Position numbers and translations under genes: made by a program. Below the pieces are notes generated by a model. It saw only the letters and a program-made list of their open reading frames with translations. It made no database searches and had not been told where the DNA came from. Below are positions 55,396-64,000 of a DNA stretch of 64,000 nt, one piece after another. Position 1 is the first letter of the stretch. Every line of letters begins with the position of its first letter. This DNA is from Ailanthus altissimus (Eukaryota > Streptophyta > Magnoliopsida > Sapindales > Simaroubaceae), in contig OX327697.1 in the NCBI GenBank assembly GCA_946807835.1, positions 5,223,001 through 5,287,000 of the forward strand, read 5' to 3'.

Positions 55396-58195
55396 GGGCA
55401 GTTCTAAGAGATTGACACGGCTTTTTGAGATAATTACGGTCTTATCCCTTTTCCTTTTCTTTCCTTTTTTTTTTTTTTAATGAATTTTCTTTCGGCAGCA
55501 CCTGAATTTCCTCGCTTGCCGCTAATAATTAGCTTTGCTGCAATGACTAATCTGCCCTCCAAGCATATCTATAATTACGAGTGTGGACATCGCGTGTTTT
55601 TAGCTTATAGCGCGTTCGTAGCTTTAATTAATTGTTTGTACGCGGGTGCGCATTTGTCTCGCCAGAATCTTCGGCGGTCTAAATGAGGGGCATTTTGGGC
55701 ATAGCAATGGAAAATATAATAAATAATAATAATGGTGATTGAAGTGGGTACCGATACGAATTAGATTCGGATTATGAGTCACTAATAATGTTTTCACTTT
55801 TTTTTTTTAATAAAAAAAACTGATTAATCAAAAAGTACACGTGGGAATATTATTAAAACGAAGATAAATACAAATAGAAAGAATAAGGAAATTGTGGCTG
55901 GCAATAATTATAAAGTATGAGGCAGAGGTTCACTTATTTAGAAAGTAGATCTGTGACACTTAATTTCGACCGTAGATGATGATAAGATGCCTCCTCCTGC
56001 CTTGTGGATTTGAGTAGGATCGGGATATTAACACCGTCACCCCTTGAGATTAACACAAATTTTATTTTGACATCATCCGGCTTTAATTTTAATTATACTT
56101 TCACTTTTTTATTTAATTGAAAAGATGAAAATATTTTTAAAAAATTTAATCATTTACATAATAAAAATATAATTATAAAAATATTTTTATCTTTTTAATT
56201 AAGTAGAAGAGTGATAATATAAATAAAAATAAAATTATTGTTAAAATAATTTGATATAAAGAATATTATAACTTCTATTTTATAGTGAAAATGATAATTT
56301 ATTCACTTTATTTTTAAAATTATTCATTTTTATTCTTTTTTTATAATTTTTTTGTTAAATTTAATAAAATTATTTTTTAAACATTTTATTATTATTAATT
56401 GCTATTATTTACAATTTTTAATTTCATTTAATTTTAAAAAGAGTAATTTTATTAAATTTAACAGAAAAAAATTATAAATAATTAACAAAAATAAAAAAAA
56501 TTTAAAAATAAAATAAGTAAATTGTCACTTTTATTATAATATAAGGGTCTAAATATTAATTTTTTTAAATAATTTGTGATAATCTCAGGGGGTGACAGTG
56601 TTAATACCCAAGTAGGACCTGACCTATCACATTCCGACAGCAGATAGTGAGCTGGGGATTTTTTGTCCTTTTCTCTTTTTTTTTGGTTTCTTTTATATTT
56701 TGGATTTTGTGTTGGCCCACAGCATCTAATTGGGCCCATTTTCTAAAACGACCCTTCATAGTTCTACCTTCACCAAAATGGCCTCGGCTCTATCAAAGTT
56801 CCAGGATTTTGTTAACCTAATTGCCCAATGATACTTTTCGAAAATTTATGATTTGATGACACAAAAACTAAACTAAACGAACATAATGCAACAGTATAAA
56901 TCCCACATCATGTTTCAGCATTTTGAAGAGATGACTGGTTTTCTAATAATCCAAGAGTTAAATAGGCATGTGTGGGATAATTCTCACACATGTGAAGGTA
57001 GGACTCTCCGTCCTATTAAGGCATGGATCTTGTGTAGGATAATTTCCATAATGGGGTTAGAAAAGATTCAGGCGTTCCTCAACCGAGACATCTATATAAA
57101 CATTTTGATAATCAATTTAATTTAATATCAGAAGTCCTGAAATGTAATATGTATGATTTGCTCAATGATATTACATCTATCAATGATAATTTTTAAAAAA
57201 AAAGAGTAAAGTAGGCATAAATATAAAAAGGAAGGTGTTTTCAGTTTGTGTTTATTATGGGAGTAAAGTAATGTGCATGAGGATCAGGAATCAGGAATCA
57301 GATACCTCCTAATCTAATCTTTAATGGAGTGATAAGTCATGTCAGATTTAGAATCTTCATGAGCTGCTTGGCATACAATTCTTGTCGACCTAATCATCAA
57401 TTTGGGAAAAGCTTCAGATTCTTAAATTAGTTGATCATCTCATAAACACCTTCAACCCAGAAAAACATTGAATCCAATCATCTGGGTCATCTACTTTCCT
57501 AGCAATGATACAATGTACTTTTAAGAACGGCCTCATTAAATCCCATGTTTGTTGAAACTCTACCTAAATCAGGCATAATTCAATTCAAACTTCTGCATCT
57601 ACGAAAGAAATAGTCTACTTCTTAAATTTGTAAGCAACCTATTTCCACAATGTCGGAGAGATTTGAACCTCTTCTCTCTTCTAGTGGGAAAGGAGGCGAA
57701 AACCTGCCTACTAATGGGCAGTTCTCAACAGTAATACGGTGCTAGAGAAACTACTTGTCTTAAACACAATTGGTTTTGCAAAGATTCCTGAGGATTTTTA
57801 AAACTTGAGGGTTCTAAATCAGGTAGACAAATAAAAGGTGAAAGAATTATCTACTTGATTAGAAATCCAGTATGAGAATTCCCAGAGGTTGGTCATAATT
57901 CCTTGAACTAGTTGAAAACTTTTTCATAATCAGAAACCATATAAGAATCAAGAATTTTCACCTGATCAATAATTCATGTTCAAAATTCTCTGCCCAATGA
58001 GGAAACCAAGTTTAGATTTTTACCTCTCAGTAAATAGAGCATAATTTCATAAACATTTTAAATGATTAACTCGGGCAAAAGAACTATGCACAATCAGTCC
58101 ATTACCCAATGTCATACATTTGATTTACATTTCTTCATACAATACACTCGCTGAGACCAAAGAATCAAAGAATGAGGGTATAGATACCAGCCATA
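55396..58195. other. Intergenic between AdoMetDC promoter and TBC gene
   Basis: No gene supported. Contains the MITE at 56022-56609. The open frame at 55480-55686 has no known domain. About 57200-58195 is unremarkable; its last part is probably the 3' UTR of the TBC gene. Confidence 0.45.
56022..56609. mobile_element. Mutator-like MITE (588 bp), same family as 45643-45907
   Basis: The left end GGGATATTAACACCGTCACC (continuing CCTTGAGATTAACACAAATT) matches the right end read as reverse complement, GGGTATTAACACTGTCACCC (continuing CCTGAGATTATCACAAATT). The TIRs are about 40 bp, some 90% alike. Flanks GAGTAGGATC (56012-56021) and AAGTAGGACC (56610-56619) agree at 8 of 10 positions, consistent with an aged 10-bp target duplication. 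The interior is AT-rich, with inverted subsections and no coding capacity. Confidence 0.8.
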
Positions 58196-61100
58196 TTAGC
58201 TTCCTCCTTTATCAGATGAACCTTCATCGTGCTGTTTCAGCTTTCCATTACATTCTGTTGATTGAGCTGACTTTTTATTCTTCTCTTCATATTCATGCTT
58301 CAGCTCCTCCAACTGCTTCGTAACCTAATCGGGAACCAATATAAGCAATAAGAAAGATGTAAATAAGCAGCAGTGATGCACTGGAAAGTGACATTGACAA
58401 GAATCTCCAGTTCGCCCATCATGTTATCTCCTAAATTTTGTGGTATATCTGCCACTAAGACCTTTTAAGACCCAGAAATGGTGAAATCTCAGGACAGTGA
58501 AACACTAAAGCAGTGCAGCAAAACCAACAAATACAAATTAAAATGCAGATTAGAGTAGAAAATAGAAAACAAGGGATGCAAGATGTAGATATACCATGGG
58601 TCTAAAGTATTTATGTGCACATAAATTGACATGCCTGTTTAAGATGCCTCAAAACAAAATCCATTGTCGTCTAAAGTATTTATGTGCACATAAATTGACA
58701 TGCCTGTTTAAGATGCCTCAAAACAAAATCCATTGTCTGGATCACCTTTGAAAACGTCTGCACTCACATGGGCACAGCATGTGCATGTCAGGTTGAACAT
58801 GAGGACTAAATTTAACATACCAGTAAGATAGAGTTTTTGATTCACAAATTGCATTTCGTTTACAAATAAAAAGACAAGATAAAGAAGTACCACGCACAAC
58901 CCTTTGTACTGGAGTATTATACAACCAAGGTGACAGAAAATCATACAAGCAGAATTACTACAAAAAATTTCAGAAAGGAACAAGAACAAGAAAATCTGAA
59001 TGCTTAACGGAAAAGGGAAAAAGGTATTCATGAAATGGGGATAATGTCTTCACAAAATCCAAAGACTGAAATGCCCTTGAATTACACTCCATCCACTCAA
59101 AGGTGATTGAAGCATGTGCTATCCAAGTACAATACATTAACATGTGGGAGCTGCTCTTCAAGCTATCTCACTCCGTCCCCTGGCACTAAAGCTATACAAA
59201 CTACTCACACTGAGGCATGACCAATACAACCCCAAAAGAGAAAAATAAAAGTAGCATTACTCGCATATCACCAGACAATGAAAAAGCAAATGTGATGAAA
59301 TGAACACTTATAACAGGAACAATGAACATAGCTACAGAGTGTGAACCAGAAGGACATAATATGTTTGCCATTGCTATAAATGCGAATGCCAAAGAGGAAA
59401 ATACTACAATAAAGTTAAGAATAACAACATACTATTGTGTAGTATCCATCCTTTTATCCATAGTAACAATATTGCGAGAAGGATGGCATTCATGTTTATT
59501 GCTGGAATGTGAGTAGAGAGAGCGAGGGAGTACCTTGATTGAGAAAGCCAGTGGTAGTAGCGTATCTGGGTCCATTGCATCCTCAGGGAAGTTGCGCAAA
59601 GCATGTATGAGTTTCTCAAAGGGTAACTTTATCTGAATATAATACGAATACCATATGTAAGCAAAATATACTGTTACTCGAATCTCAACTAGAGTATAGA
59701 TCCTGAAATACTCACCAAGTCATCATGGCAATATTTCAACAGGGCTAAGCCAACTTTAAAAACAATCTTAACACCCTGTTAAAAGGAAAATATTATTATA
59801 TAAACTGAAATAAAATCTTTAAGAACAACAGAACCAAACTTTAAAAGGAACTGGAAAAACATATAAGTTACCGATCACAAACCTCAAAGAGAAAGACATC
59901 CCATATCCGAAGAGCCAAATGGAATGGGAAAGAGTATGAGAAAACAGTTATGAACCACTGACTTGCATACATGCTAGGATTTATCATTTCTTTAGTAAAA
60001 TGCTCTCCTAGCTTTGGTAAGTGCTCCTTCACTAAGTAGTCAAACTGAAACAAGTACTGCTGTACAAGAGGCAATCCTACCTATTTCAGGAGTACAAAAT
60101 TAACAGCTTTCAGGAAACAAATATCGCTTCATTGTGGTTAAAAAACAAGAATTTTAGCTTTGACATAATAATAAACCATAGGTCAACTAACACCAGCTGC
60201 TCCTGTAAATGTAATCATCTATGTCATAAAACAATTTTTTTTTTTTAAAAAAAAAAGGAAGAAGAAAAGAGGCCAACCCCACATATAAATCAATTCACTA
60301 ACCAGGACAAAGATAACAAGATTACAGATGTAGAACTTGATGGAGCTTAAAGTACCAACCACGTATTCAGAAACAGAAAACTACCTATACATACTGACAG
60401 GAAATTGATAAATACATAGACATTTGATTCTTTTATAGTGTAAATACAGACTTTCAAGATTTCCCTTCTTTCACTACTTTTAAATGCAGCAAGGGAGACC
60501 ATGAGGGCAGATCTCAAACCTTATTAGAAATTCTTAAAAGTAGAGAATTACCTGATACAAGCCTTCCATTGGAGAGTGGACGGCTCCTTTAAGTAATGCA
60601 ACCATTAACCAAAATGCATCCTCTTCACTCATGTAAAGAAGCAAAAGACCCGCGAGAAAACCCATTCCCTTCATGCGCAACATTTCCAAGATCAATCAGT
60701 ATATTACACAAAGCAAATACACGAGTCATTAAATGTGAAAGACTCCAACCTGAACATATCCAACATTTCTGTCAAAGACGGAATATGCCTTCAGAACATT
60801 GTACAGGGATCTTTGACCAGGTCCATGTCTCTGCTGGAAGAAAACATGAGAAGGGAATGTACGAGAAATATCCCGAATTATATCCAGTTCTGAAGCTGAT
60901 GTCTCATATATTAACAGTTGCTGCAAGAAAAAAAAAGTTCAATCAACCAAATACAAATTAGAATATGTTTGAGCACACATGTAGGAGTATAAAGCAAGAA
61001 CAAAACTAGGCTCTGCTAATCGCGGGGTTATGTGCCCAAAAAAAAACACTAAAAGAATAGTTCTCACTAGCAAAGTGGCTTTATTAGTCAGCCAAAGTTT

Positions 61101-61968
61101 CAGGCAGCTATACACCCATTAAGAACACAACCAAGTTTTTCTAGGATAGAAACCAAGTTGCTGTCGAATTTCAATCAAATCCAGTTCCCTGTCCAACAGA
61201 ATATTCATGAAAAGGACAGACAGAAAGAAGTATGAATAAAGAAAAGCGATAAATAAAAAAGTAGATGGAATTTATTTTCAGGGAAGTTGATGATTCACCA
61301 GCATTTCTTTTAAATTGTGAAGGGAATAAATTAATAAGAAAAGGAATGAAAAAGTTATATTTCAAGAAAATTAAGTTTTTCCCATGTCCAGTAGATTGAA
61401 TAGAAATCAGAAGAAAAAAGATAAGCCAAGCAAATGTCATAGCATATAGGAAATAATAAATCATCTATTGAAATGTAAGGACAATCTTCGAAACAACATA
61501 GAAAGAAAAAGAAAGAACCAGAGCACCTCATAAACTCCAGGGTTCATCAGCAAAAGATCCCGACTACCGGAGATCAACTGCCAAACCAGACCCCTTAAAC
61601 AATCTGGTATTCCTTTCCTTATTCGCCTTTTAACCACATGAGGTTTCCTTCTAAGATAATGCTTCCAATCACTCCCTCCCACCCCAATCATCTTTCTCCA
61701 TTTTCTAATCCTTCTTTCCTCCCTGAAAAATTAATGATAATAATCAGAAATCGTCAATATTGAAAGTTCTTTCACAATCATCCCAACTAAAAACAAATTC
61801 CAAAATAATTACTAAAGAGAAAGTATACCTCTGAGAATGAATGGCTGGCTTGCTCTTGATTGTACCATCAGGAGGATTACTGTCCTGCTTTACAAAACCA
61901 AATCTGTCCACTGGTTTTGGTGGAGGAACTGGCCCGGGTTCATAGTCGTCTATTCCTCTCCTTTCCAT
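58196..61968 (-). CDS. TBC-domain RabGAP (PAM1/At3g02460-like)
   Basis: A GTPase-activating protein for Rab GTPases in vesicle traffic. Eight exons on the minus strand: 61968-61829, 61722-61527, 60920-60750, 60668-60552, 60080-59883, 59775-59716, 59632-59534, 58324-58196; 1110 nt, 369 aa. The Pro-rich N-terminus (YEPGPVPPPKPVDRFGF) precedes a TBC domain at about 85-305: KGIPDCLRGLVWQLISG, arginine finger in IIRDISRTFPSH (IxxDxxR) and glutamine finger in VGYVQGMGFLAG (YxQ). Both fingers are intact, so it should be catalytically active. The tail is charged and probably coiled-coil (QLEELKHEYEEKNKK). Length and gene position fit the Arabidopsis PAM1 pair. Two splice acceptors are non-pyrimidine-rich (GCATGAAG before exon 4, CCGATTAG before exon 8). 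Confidence 0.92.
58600..58737. repeat. Exact 69-bp tandem duplication in the last TBC intron
   Basis: 58600-58668 and 58669-58737 are identical by eye, each starting GTCTAAAGTATTTATGTGC and ending ATCCATTGTC. It lies in the 1.2-kb intron between exons 7 and 8. Zero divergence means a very recent event or an assembly artefact. Confidence 0.9.
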
Positions 61969-64000
61969 TCCAGCAAGCTATAGCACGTGAAAAGGCAAAC
62001 AATGCAACTTCCATTTACTTAACATGATGGCCCACTAACCAATGCTGAATCACTTACACAAGCAATACCTGAATGGGAAGAAATAAATAAATTATGCTGT
62101 TTGGGAAGTCAGACATCAACCACAAAATATGAAACATGGGCTAGTGAATATAACAATTATAAATGCAATAATTATCAAAGTACAACGGTAGCTCAAATGG
62201 TGAAATTATGCAATTAGGACAACCAAGCAAGCAGATCACTAACAACTCATGTCATCAGCCAACAAAACTAAAAACACGTTGACAGCAATGATTCTCATAA
62301 AATACAAGTACTTCTTACATGACAAAAGATATCGAAGTAACAGAAAACACCAGAGAGCTTTGGTAGCAACTATTGACTTCCATTAGTCGGTCAATAGGAA
62401 GGCAGGACACAGCATTGTATGCAAAAACCATAAGATAGCAATAACTATAAGAAAAAGCCAGCGACAATTCAGTGACCACAATAACCTAATTCCTTAGATC
62501 AAATATGGACAACAAGACAAAAAATAAAAACAACGCAAGGAGATACCAATAACCAGAAAAGGAAGATGCTGAAATTAGGCAAGGACAAGACGATACAAAG
62601 ATAAAAGTAACAACGTTTAAGCAACTTTTCAAGCTCATCATTGGAACATCAATAAATCACTATTTACTAATCATAAAATTAGCAACAACCTAAATCACTT
62701 GCAATGAAATATCTTCGATGGAAAAACGAAAAAAAAAATTAAGTTTGTTGTTGGCTAATCATATGAACACAATCAAGCCAAATTTACTAATCAAATAAAG
62801 CAAGAGGAACATCAGTAAACATGAAAATGAAGAGCAAAAAAAAATAAAACCCACCGATTATTCGCATGCAAATAAAATGAGTAATTGCTTAATTGTGAAT
62901 TTTGCCAATGAATTATCAGATGAAATCAAAAACCCACGTAGAAAAAACAGTTTTGGTGAAGATAAACAAGAAAAAGAACCTGGGTTTTTGGACTTATGAG
63001 TCTATGAACGATGGGTCTCCCTTGTTTTGATCTAAAATATCTTAGTTTTCTCATTAAGTAAATAACAAAAAAAAAAAAAGAAAATTTAAGAATGGTAGTC
63101 TATATGTAACATCCCAAATTCCAAACCAATGGGAGGCCTATGCGTGTTCGTCATAGGAAAAGTGTTATCATTAAATGAATCGTCCGAAAATTCTGACCAG
63201 TTGTTGAAATGGAAATCAAAATTTTCTCATGAAAATGTTTTTAAAAAAAAAAAGTTGACGTTAACAAAACAAACAAACAAATACGACGTCGTTATGTTGT
63301 TTTGGAAAACTTATCTTCGTTTTTGGTTGCAATGGAAGTAAAATAGAACGGTTTACAGAATATTTGAATTTCATTAATTCCTTTAATTCTCATGAAATCC
63401 CTTTGTATATTTATTGTTAACTAATTTCATTTTAAAATATTATTATGGGAAAATATAATATGAAGGATATTTGGTTTGGAGTTATTTTTAATTCGTTTAA
63501 AAAAAAAGAAAAAAAACTATATTACCTTGCTAAATTGAGTGAAATGAGGTCTTGTGTTATTTAGGACATTGGGTTTTCTTTTTGGAAAATTTTCAAAAAT
63601 TAGCCAATATTTTTAGATAATTTTTTTTAGTCACAAATTAGTAGGCCAGTCTTTTCATTAGTCAAAATAATATAAAATAAACACAATTATCTTTGTTGAT
63701 AATATATAATGATAAATAAAATATTTAAAAATAAATACGCACAAAAAAAATTGATTGAATTTTTAAAAATTTATCTTAAGAAATACACTCTAATATTTAA
63801 TAATAAAATTTTAAAGAAAAGTAAGATGAATAAAAGAGAAAAAAAATCACAATGGCTCTTTCTTTTTTTACTTTTTTAAATTATTAAATTATAATTAATT
63901 ATTTAATTATTAAATTAATATTTTTAAATTTAATAAATTTGTTTGCACAAATAATATTGCATAACTTATTTAATTAATTATTTTTGTTAAATAATAATTA
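61969..64000. other. Upstream flank of the TBC gene and AT-rich end of window
   Basis: 61969 to about 63000 is likely the 5' UTR (probably with an intron) and promoter of the TBC gene; I could not fix a transcription start. From 63060 to the end the sequence is AT-rich with A-runs and no recognisable gene. The open frame at 63129-63341 has no known domain. Confidence 0.45.

Noticed and set aside
55480..55686. 68-codon plus-strand frame upstream of AdoMetDC
   Set aside because: No known domain, no splice or promoter context, and it lies in promoter-proximal DNA of a minus-strand gene.

Overview
This window is nuclear DNA of a eudicot plant. The genes carry GT-AG introns, the intergenic DNA is very AT-rich, and all the protein families are plant ones. 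Copia, MULE, hAT and SINE remnants fill the gaps. Gene order on the right matches, from memory, Arabidopsis At5g15930-At5g16000: TBC RabGAP (PAM1-like), AdoMetDC, KIN2-like, mitochondrial PPR, NIK1-like kinase. An RRP7 + PPR pair resembling At5g38720/At5g38730 lies inside that block. The species cannot be determined from the sequence alone.

Layout. 1-6.6 kb is gene-free and TE-rich: a decayed copia-type gag on the minus strand, a tandem repeat and two hAT-like non-autonomous elements. 6.6-22.5 kb is a tandem F-box/FBD/LRR cluster: an intact three-exon gene, a second three-exon gene, and a frameshifted third copy followed by a SINE. Intron 1 of the second gene holds a 7,779-bp Mutator-like element (12691-20469) with long imperfect TIRs and a 9-bp target duplication. 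23.5-26.7 kb is an 11-exon NIK-type receptor kinase on the minus strand. 26.7-37.7 kb is intergenic, with a small copia element that has lost most of pol. 37.7-45.4 kb holds two intronless PPR genes flanking a 67-aa KIN2-like gene, all on the minus strand. 46.4-51.0 kb is RRP7 on the plus strand. 52.9-55.4 kb is AdoMetDC with its tiny/small uORF pair. 58.2-62.0 kb is an eight-exon TBC RabGAP.

The most unusual object is the MULE. It has the MuDR plan of two convergent genes, each reading inward from a terminal repeat. The second gene encodes a DUF1985/Ulp1-type (C48) cysteine protease with its His-Asp-Gln-Cys residues intact, as in the published Kaonashi (KI-MULE) group. Each element gene carries one discrete lesion: a TAA at transposase codon 326 and a 65-bp frameshifting insertion in the ULP gene. 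The element therefore looks recently disabled. The host F-box gene still has matching exon phases on either side, so it may be expressed by splicing out about 8.15 kb. Mirrored GC-rich, palindrome-packed arrays lie inside each TIR, between the terminus and the gene it would drive.

All coordinates, exon joins and motif positions were read by eye. Family names and Arabidopsis locus numbers are from memory and were not searched.
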